Source of the DNA: a virus
Length of the DNA: 64,000 nt
Reading direction: 5' to 3' (one strand)
Virus record (IMG/VR): IMGVR_UViG_3300028315_000508
Span: 1-64,000 of that record
Part shown: one piece after another, positions 42,620 to 51,800 of the stretch
Layout of the letters: the number at the start of each line of letters is the position of its first letter
Numbering within the stretch: position 1 is the first letter of the stretch
Made by a program: the position numbers and the translations under genes
Notes under the pieces: model-generated
Seen by the model: only the letters and a program-made list of their open reading frames with translations
What the model was told of the DNA's origin: nothing
Database searches by the model: none

Positions 42620-44103
42620 GCCATCGTAAAGTCGCTAATCGTGCACTTCCCAACGGCCCCCGGAGCACTGTGGTCGCTGCTGTATCCGAGCAAACCCGTC
42701 TTACCGATTCTGACAGCAGTTGGGTTGTGCGGGAAGATACTTAGTGGCACCTCGACCACGGTGTACCATTTCCGAAGGTCTTGGATTTCGCCAATCCAAG
42801 ACGTAGCCGTCTTGCGGATTCTGACTGGATAAGCCTTGTTCGGTTGGGTCTTTCCGATGTTGATGTTGTAATTGGTGTTGAAGTATCCACCGAAAGTCCC
42901 ACCGTGCCGGAGGTTGACTTTCAGCATCCCTGTCGGCCACTGCACGACGAGTCCAGGTCCCCAAGTAGCACCATTGTCGGTGCCAGTGTTGATCGTGCAA
43001 GAGATCGATTTGACGTTACTGACGATCTGTGCCTCGCAGAAGCAATGGTGATTGGCTGCACTTTCGAAAACGACCACACCATTTGGGTTCTTTGTGACTT
43101 TTCCAGATCTGGCATGTTCGGTCCAAGTCAAAGGACCGATCGGGATCGCTCCTGGTGAATCGTCAGACCACGGTCTCAGACCGTAAAATTGCTGGACGAT
43201 TGCGAACGGATTAGCGATGGTAATCTTTGGAGATCCAGCGAATAGAAGGCCGACAGCTTTCATCCCCATGTCGAAGATAATACTGCCTGAATCGCCGCCA
43301 GCACTCATGTTCGACAGAACCACACAGTTTTCGAATCTAGCCGGACCAAAGTCGTATCCCACCGAGAAGCTGGCGTGTAATCCAATGACGCGGCCGGTGG
43401 TGTAACCGGTGGTCCGTCCTTCTTTTTGAACTGATGTCCCTACCCGAGCTGAGCCAAATCCGGCTAATCTCTTGTTGATAGTTGGGTAGATATCATCAAC
43501 GAGCCCATCTCTGATGAGCGTGTCGTGGATTTTTGCGATTGCTGAATCGTGGCTGTTGCCACTGCCCTTGAGGCGTACGAACTTTTTGAGTGTTCCGATG
43601 TAAGGAAGATTGGCAACTGGAGTTGGCCACGATCTGAAAGTGAGATCAGCTCGATTGTCGAGCGGCCCAGGCTGATAGATGACGTCTCCAATTCTCGCTG
43701 AATTCTCGTTGGCCAGAACATGGTTGTTGCTCAGGATGACTGGGTCGCCATCTTTGTCGTAGAAAACGCCACCGATGGTTCCAGCCGTGATTTGGCGATG
43801 ACCGACACTGTAGCCGGGTTTGATTGGTCTCGATTTGCCTTTGTATCCGACTTCCTTGGTGATGACCCCGACTTCGATGACATCGGTTGGAATGCCATCG
43901 AGTTCACTTGGAACCATTTCATTTGCCGAATACTTGCTGAGGACCCCCCGTTTCGTGAACTTTTTTTGCACAAACACTAACACAGCGTCCTTGCCAGTCG
44001 GAGTGCCGTTGGACCATTTCTCTCCGATAGCGGTTCCAACCACGTTTTGCTTCTTGAGGAGAGATTTCTCGTGAGCTTTTTGTACTGTCAAGCAGTTTGG
44101 CAT
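42616..44103 (-). CDS. trypsin-like serine protease with C-terminal jelly-roll-like domain
   Basis: The 495-residue protein has a complete chymotrypsin-fold triad: NNHVLA (H128), HDSAIAK (D186) and GGDSGS (S272). The rest after residue 320 is beta-rich (ISCTINTGTDNGATWGPG, VVQWPTGMLKVNLRHGGTFG) like a concanavalin/LamG-type sugar-binding domain. AAGGAG precedes the ATG on the minus strand. It lies next to the fibre genes and may trim fibres or host surface proteins. It has no signal peptide. Confidence 0.8.
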   Translation of the reverse strand: MPNCLTVQKAHEKSLLKKQNVVGTAIGEKWSNGTPTGKDAVLVFVQKKFTKRGVLSKYSANEMVPSELDGIPTDVIEVGVITKEVGYKGKSRPIKPGYSVGHRQITAGTIGGVFYDKDGDPVILSNNHVLANENSARIGDVIYQPGPLDNRADLTFRSWPTPVANLPYIGTLKKFVRLKGSGNSHDSAIAKIHDTLIRDGLVDDIYPTINKRLAGFGSARVGTSVQKEGRTTGYTTGRVIGLHASFSVGYDFGPARFENCVVLSNMSAGGDSGSIIFDMGMKAVGLLFAGSPKITIANPFAIVQQFYGLRPWSDDSPGAIPIGPLTWTEHARSGKVTKNPNGVVVFESAANHHCFCEAQIVSNVKSISCTINTGTDNGATWGPGLVVQWPTGMLKVNLRHGGTFGGYFNTNYNINIGKTQPNKAYPVRIRKTATSWIGEIQDLRKWYTVVEVPLSIFPHNPTAVRIGKTGLLGYSSDHSAPGAVGKCTISDFTMA

Positions 44104-44179
44104 GCTGGAGGCTCCTTTGCGTGTGTCTGGTACGTTAGATTTGCAACAAATCTACAATAGTACCATCTGGACGGTGTGG

Positions 44180-44187
44180 ATAAATAT
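44180..44187 (+). promoter_or_regulatory. ATAAATAT late promoter before the fibre gene
   Basis: ATAAATAT ends five bases before the ATG at 44193 and no ribosome site is present. It is close to the T4 late consensus. Confidence 0.55.
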
Positions 44188-44192
44188 CAGCG

Positions 44193-45527
44193 ATGGCTTC
44201 GACAATTCTTCCGAATGACAGATGCTCGGTAATGCCAGCAACGCCGACCAACGGTCAGGTGTTTGTTGATAGCGAATTCGTACGTTGGATCTACAACGCC
44301 GACTTGGATCTGTGGGAACGTGCTGGCACAGCTGATTCCATTCCTCTAGCAACCGTCGTCAATGACGGCTTGATGGCAGCAGCCGATAAACGGCTACTCG
44401 ATAAGGTCCCAGCAATAGGCGGTGCTTTCGGGATCATTGTCGACACAAAGTTGCTCCTTCAGAGTCCTACGAATCCAGAAGGAGTAATTCAAGGCGACAT
44501 CAAGCTCAAGAGTGAGAGTCTTGATATTATTTGTGTCGGACCGGACAAGGTGAAGTTGAATTGTTCGATCCCACCAGAGCTGGAATGCACATCTCAATCG
44601 GGTGACGCTCCCGGCCTGTTGTTCAAGCTCAGTAATAAATTCCTAGACACACTACTAGTTGATCTCCCAGGCCCACCTGGAGATAAGGGATTTCGCGGTG
44701 ACAAAGGCGATCAGGGTACGCCTGGATTTAGCGACGGCCCCAAAGGCGACCAAGGAGAATCCGGTGAGAGTGTGGACGAACTGTGTGAGCTGACAGACGT
44801 CGTCTACAACGATCTGACAGGGCTTACCGATACCGCCATCGTCGATCTCCAACTAGTCGACGACAACGGCCATGGCTGCAAATTGATCGTCACCAAGTCC
44901 AAAATCAACGTCGGAGAAGACAAACCAGCTGAGAAGATCATCGCAAATAGCTTGAGCAGGTCGGTTGTCTATCCTGCTAATCCTAGCGATGCCACCTGCA
45001 GTTTGACGAGATTGGACGACTTCACATTTGCGAAGCCCCCAGGCGATGCGACTCCTTTGAATATGCAGCTTTTGCGGCTGCCGAAAGGTTCGAACACCAG
45101 AGAGACAGCACCCATTGGCTTTAACGGCACGATGGATCTGCAAGGGTTCGTAGAAGACATCGTCTCGGAATACAAAGATCGCCTTATCAAGCTCGATGAG
45201 ACATGGGGCAAGCAAGTAAAATCTTACATCGAATCAGTTGATGACAAGGCCAGGACAATTCTGTCCGGCTTGGCCGATGATCTGGCACAATGCGAATTCG
45301 ACATGCCAGCCATCGAATATTGCATCACATTCACTGGATGCGGTGAGCCACCGCCTCCTCCGCCGCCGCCACCTCCTCCGCCTCCTCCTCCGCCGCCGCC
45401 ACCACCGCCACCACCAAGTCCTTCGGCGGCTGCAGCGAAACGTGCGGACGCAGGTCCGTTGCGTATCGGTGGTAGAGAATCCTCGTCCGTGCAGATGGGA
45501 CAGAGGAGATGGAGGGTTAATTCATGA
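44193..45527 (+). CDS. tail fibre/adhesin with collagen-like repeat and polyproline
   Basis: The 444-residue protein starts with the phage-fibre motif NDGLMAAADKRLLDKV. Residues about 160-193 are a collagen-like stretch (GPPGDKGFRGDKGDQGTPGF). Near residue 386 lies a run of 23 prolines, then a basic Ala/Arg tail. Its N-terminus is similar to that of the next gene, so the two are paralogs. Four-base overlap (ATGA) links them. It is probably part of the host-binding fibre. Confidence 0.75.
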   Translation: MASTILPNDRCSVMPATPTNGQVFVDSEFVRWIYNADLDLWERAGTADSIPLATVVNDGLMAAADKRLLDKVPAIGGAFGIIVDTKLLLQSPTNPEGVIQGDIKLKSESLDIICVGPDKVKLNCSIPPELECTSQSGDAPGLLFKLSNKFLDTLLVDLPGPPGDKGFRGDKGDQGTPGFSDGPKGDQGESGESVDELCELTDVVYNDLTGLTDTAIVDLQLVDDNGHGCKLIVTKSKINVGEDKPAEKIIANSLSRSVVYPANPSDATCSLTRLDDFTFAKPPGDATPLNMQLLRLPKGSNTRETAPIGFNGTMDLQGFVEDIVSEYKDRLIKLDETWGKQVKSYIESVDDKARTILSGLADDLAQCEFDMPAIEYCITFTGCGEPPPPPPPPPPPPPPPPPPPPPPPSPSAAAAKRADAGPLRIGGRESSSVQMGQRRWRVNS

Positions 45528-48253
45528 CGACGAGTGGCATGACAACTCGTTTTCCAGCAAATCCACAGCACGGCGACATCTTCGAACTTCGTGCCGGGCT
45601 TTTGTTCCAGTATGACGCGGCCGTCAATGCATGGATAAAGATCGTCTCCAGCAATTTGATGTTGCCTGTTGCAACGAACATTGCCAACGGAGCAATGACG
45701 GCTGTCGATCTCAAGAAACTCAACAGGCTGGTGATTCCACCGCCGAGATCGACCATCATTGGTAATGACTGTATTGCCCCGTTCAAGGCTGGAGCGATCG
45801 CTCTTTATAGCGGGGACAATTTTGTCAATGTGGAAGGGAATATTGTCCTACAGAATATCGATGAGTTCGGTGATCTGATTAGTGACGACTTCCCGTTCCA
45901 GATTCACCAGCATACCTATGGCTATGACTTTAATCTCGATATCCCGCGACTTGTCACCGAATTGAAGAGAAGAGGCCAATTCGAATCGACTGGTACAGTC
46001 GGGCCGAAAGGAGACAAAGGCGAAGAAGGTGATCCTGGTGTCGATGAAATCCTGTCAGGTCCGCAAGGAGACAGAGGCGAACAAGGTGATGCTCCCGAAT
46101 GTGAGCTTACTATCGAAACAGAACCGGTACAATCCGAAACCCAGCCTGGATTACAGAAAGCTCTGGTGGCTGCGAGAGTGATTCCCAGTGTCCAGTTTCC
46201 GAATGACGCTACAAAATACGGGCTCCAATTCGATCGGCAGACTATCGGAACGTCTGATGTGTCGACCAGTCGATTTATGGTTCAGCAACAAAACAGTTTC
46301 TGGATATTGGCTGTCGAAAGTATCGTTGGAACGCCGCAAGCGATCTATTATTTGGATATCGAGCCGTTGATTGAGGCGGTTCGCCAGAAATTCTTGACAG
46401 AGGTTGAACTCCTGAAGAGCGGCTATGAGGATATCGTCGCTTTTTGGATTCAGACAATGTCTGACCTCTTCGATGAACAGAAAGATGCTCTGTGCTGTGC
46501 TATCGAGTGTTGCAAATCGAGAACAAAGGGCACCCAACTCAGACAGCACATGGAATCTGTTGCAGCTTCTGCATTACCAGATGCCAAAATCAATATTCAC
46601 GGCAGGAAGAGTGGTGAAGCGTTCGAAATGCCGAATACGACTATGTTGGTCGACACTAAATGCTATGATCCTCCGCTGGCGGCCGATGAGGTCTGCGGAC
46701 GATCAGGGCTTGGTGGAGGTGGAGGCGGAGGTGATTCTGATTCAGACACTCTGGAAATCGATGATAGCGACGTAAATCCAGTCGATTGTGATGGCGGTAT
46801 GGACGTTGTGTTCGTCCTCGACGATACTGGTTCGATGGGTCTCTACATCGAAGCGATGAAATCTGCTGCCACTGACTATTCGAACCACATCAAGAACTTG
46901 AGCGGCGGCGATTATCGTCTTGGTTTGATCACATTCAAAGACAGCGTTACAGTTCGACTTTCGATGTCGCCTGCCAACCAGGCACAATTTGTAGCGATTC
47001 TCGATACTATTACTGCTTCCGGTGGTGGTGATAAACCGGAGTCTTCCGTAGAAGCCTTGACAGACGCACTCAATGGTGCGGCTGGTAATTGGCGGCCCAC
47101 AAAAGCCGATATTGCTATTGTGATCACTGATGCCCCACCTTCAGCCGGTAATGCAGCCGCTCAAGTTGCTGCCAATCTGGCCAAGTCTTTGAATATTAGA
47201 GTCAGCAGCATTCACGTTCCGTTGAGGGGTGTGGGTTTCGATAGTGAGGCTGAGCCTGCTCTTCGTTCTTATGCCAGCACTAGTGGTGGTGTCTACGTAA
47301 AATCAGGCAGCAACCGTGCCGAAGATGCGATCGTCGATGGTGCTCTGAAAGTCTGCAGCGGGTCATCTCCTCCGCCAGTCGGCGGCTTCATTGCCAAATT
47401 GGCTGTAGACCCGCTTATCAATGCCGGATCGGCCAACAACGGAGCCTCTGTCGAGATTCCTGCTGGCAATTACGTGGCAACAATTACCGGGGCCACAGCG
47501 TCGATCAATGGCAAACACCGCTCGAATGTTCGTTTGCAATATGCCAATCAAGGGCAACGAAAATCGGCGAGCTTCTTGGATAAGGGCGAATTCCACTCGT
47601 TGGTTGATGGCCGTCATGCTTATGAGGGTCTTACACTTCCGTTCTCGCATGATGGTGGCACGGCTTCGTTCTACTTCCCGATCATACCACAAAAGCGATC
47701 TGCTGGTGAAGTGCAGATTGAAATCAAGAAGGCGAATACTGTATCAAGTATTGCCAAAGCTGCAGCTGTTGAGGCACCGCAGCCACGCCCAACACTGCGT
47801 CGTCCACAACGAGCTGAAAAGATCGTTCCGGTTTCTGACGGTTCCGCGATGTGTACTTTGGATGTGTCGCGTTTGCGATGGTATGAGAGGAGCTGGAAAA
47901 CCGGAAATTGCTGCGGTGTTGTGGTGAATGTCAACGGTCAAGACTATATCGTCGTCAAGAATTCGCTAATTGGCGACGACTCGTGTGGCGGTGGTGAAAA
48001 TGAGACAACACCTTGTATCAAGCAATTCATCAAGTCACATGGTCATCCTTCTTTTGCTTGGCCAACACTTGATGGAGTGAATTTTGTACCTATTCCGGAG
48101 ACTGAGCAAATTCACTTCAAGTATGATCAAGTGCTAAACGATCTAGTGGCTCAAAAGCTCGCCGACGAAGAGTACAATAGTCCAAAGGGTAATCCAGCTG
48201 GCGTACGCCACTTGACGTTCCAATTGATGACTATTTTGTTCCCAGTCGCGTAG
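45524..48253 (+). CDS. tail fibre/adhesin with collagen-like repeat and VWA domain
   Basis: The 909-residue protein has the fibre-type start (LPVATNIANGAMTAVDLKKL), a collagen-like stretch near residues 160-195 (GPKGDKGEEGDPG), and a von Willebrand A domain from about 426 to 620 with the MIDAS DDTGSMG (D433 to G439) and IVITDAPP. A metal-dependent VWA domain binds protein ligands. The last 290 residues are beta-rich with YIVVKNSLIGDDSCGG. It likely acts as a host-recognition or matrix-binding fibre. Confidence 0.8.
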   Translation: MTTSGMTTRFPANPQHGDIFELRAGLLFQYDAAVNAWIKIVSSNLMLPVATNIANGAMTAVDLKKLNRLVIPPPRSTIIGNDCIAPFKAGAIALYSGDNFVNVEGNIVLQNIDEFGDLISDDFPFQIHQHTYGYDFNLDIPRLVTELKRRGQFESTGTVGPKGDKGEEGDPGVDEILSGPQGDRGEQGDAPECELTIETEPVQSETQPGLQKALVAARVIPSVQFPNDATKYGLQFDRQTIGTSDVSTSRFMVQQQNSFWILAVESIVGTPQAIYYLDIEPLIEAVRQKFLTEVELLKSGYEDIVAFWIQTMSDLFDEQKDALCCAIECCKSRTKGTQLRQHMESVAASALPDAKINIHGRKSGEAFEMPNTTMLVDTKCYDPPLAADEVCGRSGLGGGGGGGDSDSDTLEIDDSDVNPVDCDGGMDVVFVLDDTGSMGLYIEAMKSAATDYSNHIKNLSGGDYRLGLITFKDSVTVRLSMSPANQAQFVAILDTITASGGGDKPESSVEALTDALNGAAGNWRPTKADIAIVITDAPPSAGNAAAQVAANLAKSLNIRVSSIHVPLRGVGFDSEAEPALRSYASTSGGVYVKSGSNRAEDAIVDGALKVCSGSSPPPVGGFIAKLAVDPLINAGSANNGASVEIPAGNYVATITGATASINGKHRSNVRLQYANQGQRKSASFLDKGEFHSLVDGRHAYEGLTLPFSHDGGTASFYFPIIPQKRSAGEVQIEIKKANTVSSIAKAAAVEAPQPRPTLRRPQRAEKIVPVSDGSAMCTLDVSRLRWYERSWKTGNCCGVVVNVNGQDYIVVKNSLIGDDSCGGGENETTPCIKQFIKSHGHPSFAWPTLDGVNFVPIPETEQIHFKYDQVLNDLVAQKLADEEYNSPKGNPAGVRHLTFQLMTILFPVA

Positions 48254-48259
48254 CGGAGT

Positions 48260-48802
48260 TTGCCCCCCATCAAGATTCTGGTTGAGCAATTTTGCACTCT
48301 TTCGACCTCTCCCTCATGGCAGTCGTGGCTGTACCATTTCGATCAAGGACTACATTCCTGGTATGTCAAGAAATTGAGGGAATCGACCGGTTGTAATGCC
48401 AACCGCGAATTGATGAAGGAGACGCTGCAGAAAATCGACAATAGCAGTGGTTCTGAAAGACTGGCGTTGTTCTTGCGGAAGAACTTTCCGCAAATGATCA
48501 AGAGTGGTACCACTGCGACGCAGAAACAAGACGATTCAGAGCATCTGAATTCCCATGGAGTTTTCGATTCTTACGTTCCCGGTATTCTGACCTATCCACG
48601 ACGCATCATCTTTGTAGGTCCTAAACGGGAATTGATCAGAGAGGTTAGGCAATTCTGCCTAGACAAACCTGTCAGCGACAGCATTATTGTTGAAGATAGA
48701 GCGTATGTCGAATACCTCGATTCAACTGACCTTCACCTCCAGGACGCAATACCTCTGAAGAATTGGCAAATAGCTGCGTACCGCAACAAACATAGTGTAT
48801 GA
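48260..48802 (+). CDS. hypothetical protein after the fibre genes
   Basis: The 180-residue protein is unrecognised. It lacks an ATG near its start; TTG at 48260 is used with GGAG two bases ahead, which is unusual. Its sequence is WSWLYHFDQ-like aromatic at the start and helical. The place after the fibre genes suggests a fibre-assembly helper. Confidence 0.5.
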   Translation: MPPIKILVEQFCTLSTSPSWQSWLYHFDQGLHSWYVKKLRESTGCNANRELMKETLQKIDNSSGSERLALFLRKNFPQMIKSGTTATQKQDDSEHLNSHGVFDSYVPGILTYPRRIIFVGPKRELIREVRQFCLDKPVSDSIIVEDRAYVEYLDSTDLHLQDAIPLKNWQIAAYRNKHSV

Positions 48803-51800
48803 CCAAAGAATTGCCAGACATGCCAGAAGTCGATCCTGACGATGGTGACATCGAACGCCACGATGCACATTATCGCCTGAATCCTTCTGGCCACAAGGAA
48901 TTGGTCATCCAGAAGAAGGGTGAGCAGGACGAGGAGACTCTCAACGAATTAGCCGAAAGTCTGATGGAGATGGCCGGTGATTATGAGGGGCTCGAGGACG
49001 ACGATGAGTTCGAAGACGAACCCGAAGACGACTACGAATACTGCGATTATTGCGACAGATTCAAAGAAGAGGAATGCCAAAATTGCGGTAGGTCTCTTTG
49101 CGATGTACATGCTGGCGAACACTACGACTTTTGTGGAAGCGACGAAGAAGAGGACGAGTACGAAGGTCTTGAAGACGCTGATGAATTCAAAGAAGGCGAA
49201 AGTTCCTGGCAAGCTTTCCAACCCGATCAAGAACGGCCGACTCGCCACGTTGTTATTTTCTACGGAAATCAGGGAATTCCAGACGATGAGGTCTTGGTGG
49301 CTGCTGGCAACGAACTAGGGGTCCAGTTGCGACAAGTTGATATCGAGGACGAGCCAGCTTCTACTTGGAACGTTCCGTTCAATTTGGGTTATTTCTGGGC
49401 AGAGATGGATAGCGAATTGCCGTACGGGACTACTGCCAGTGGTCATGCTCCTAACGGTGAATGGATCGCGGTTGTTGAGTCTCCGGAAGATGAGTACGAG
49501 GGACTTGAGGACGCCGACGAATTCGGACGCCGAAGCGATGATTGTGAGTATTGTGGCGGTACTGGAGAGATTATTTCATCGTTGTACGAAGACGATGTTC
49601 TCGTCAGTTGTCCGCAGTGCTCGGACCCGGACGATCTTCAAGAGGACATTGCTTTTGGTGGTCCTGCTCCGGCGATGTCTCCCGAACAGCAAGGATATCA
49701 ACGAGATTTTCGCCCCCAGACTCCCGCTGCGTATGTCGATACTGGTCCTGTCCAAGTATCGAGTGATCATGAAACGGAGAGAGCAGCCCAGGAGTCTCCG
49801 AACAACTTCACATCTACCACCGCTCAAGCTGCTGATGGTCCTGAAATGTCTCGTGCAAAATCTAGAATAAGATCAAGCACGATACGAGGCACTGGCTCTC
49901 GAAACAAATATATTTCAGGAACCAGAGGCGACGGGCTTGACTACGGAGCCACCCACAGCGAATCATTTACTGGGACGGCTGCCATCGCGATTGGTACTTA
50001 CGACGTCCTAGGAAACGAAAAAAACGAAGACACCGACACTTCGGAGAGTCTCATGGCAAACAGAAATCTTCTTAACGAGTGGGAACCGAAATTCGCCGGT
50101 GGCGGCGATTACGATCCCGGTGATTACCAAATGCCGAGCCCCACAGGTGACGGTGTAGCCGAACGGAAGCCCAAGAAGAGCAAGGTGGGTGCCTATGACA
50201 CGGCTACTTCCAATCAAGGCAAAGAGTGGCCCCGTGATCACAACGAAACGGCGGCAATGTGTGACGTCGACGATGACGGCGTTGAGCACAAGCCACAAGG
50301 CGGACACGAATCGAGTGTCGGCGAGCCCAAGGACGGTCACCAAAGCGAACTTGGCCACAACTGGCCAGATCAGCCGAAGCTCAGTGGCAGTGGTGTTGCC
50401 GAGCCATTCGAAGGAAACCGCTGGAGTGACGGCGGTACTCTCTCGGGCGGCAAGGGTGCCGACGACGAACATTTCAAAGCCGGTGGCCCAGGAATGCCTG
50501 GAACCGGTACCATCACCGGTACAAGCGGCCCCCAGAACGGTCAACCGCAAGAAGGCAGATGGTCTCCGGACGCCTTTGCAACGTTGATGGAAGGCGACAT
50601 CGACATCCAAGCATTGTTCGACGCCTACGCCGCAGACGGTCGTGAAGCTGTTTGCGTCGAAGACTTCGAGATGCTACTCCGTGCACACGGCTGTGGTGTC
50701 CAAATCGACGAACAGTCCTTGATGTATCTCATGAAGGAAAACAGGCAATTCATCTTCTATGAAGGTGTCGATGCGAATGGCCCGTACTGGGTTCCGACAC
50801 CTATCGCCGAAGGCAAGCCATTCCCAGGTGCCGCCCCACCATTCGGAAGCAAGGACTCTGATTCCGACGATGACGATGATGGTGGCAGCGACAGCGACAA
50901 CGACGATGATGACGATGGCGGTGGCGGCGGCAAGCCGTTCAAAGGTGCCGCACCACCGTTCGGCAAGAAGAATTCCAACTCAGATTCCGACGATGATTCG
51001 GATGACGACGACAGCGGCAAACCATGGGAAAGCCGCCGTCGACGCGGTCGTGTGGTCTCAGAAGGTTCCGGCTGGTGCGACAAGTGCAAGTGCCCGGCGT
51101 CCGAGTGTGGCTGCGACGAAGAAGAATGCGAAGAAGACTGCGTTGAGGAGGGCAGTCTTCGCCGCCCTTTTTCCCTAACTGAAGGCCGCACACTCAGCGA
51201 ATTTCAACGACGATCGCCGGAAGAAGAGGCGAATTTGTACCAAAGTGGTATTACTGACGACCCAACCATGATCCCGCCTGGATTGCAGGGTCCTGGTACG
51301 ATCTCAGCCAGCCCACTGGATGACATTCCAGGTGACGATTTCGAACCGGGTTTGCCGGGCGAATTCGACATGGCAGATCCGCTTGGTGACGAAGACGATT
51401 TCGGCCCAGGCCCGGATTTCGGTGGACCTGGAGCATTTGGTATGCATAACGCCTCGACAGAGGCGTGCCCGGAGTGCGGCTATGAAGGGCCAGGCGGAGA
51501 AGAAACTTGCCCTGAGTGCGGTGCCATGATGGGTGGCATGGGCGAAGAAGACATCTTCGGACCAGGCGGGATGGAACCACGCGGTGGTCTTCCGTCCGAC
51601 ATCGACGATGAAGATGAATACTTCAGCGGTGGCGGCGGTTATGACGATCTCGAGGAAAGCAAAATGTACAGTCCTCAAATTCAAGAATCGCTACGAAGGT
51701 TCATGGTTTCGGCACGCAACATCATCGGCCGCAATCGAGGTCAGCATGTTGGTGCGATCGCTGAAGCTCTGAACAGCTCGTGGGATTATCACGCCGGGAA

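Noticed and set aside
42423-42668. Arg/His-rich 81-residue minus-strand ORF
   Set aside because: Antisense image of the acidic GAC/GAT repeats.
45346-45417. CCN-rich tract as a microsatellite or recombination site
   Set aside because: It is the in-frame 23-proline run of a fibre gene, with mixed CCA/CCG/CCT codons rather than a pure repeat.
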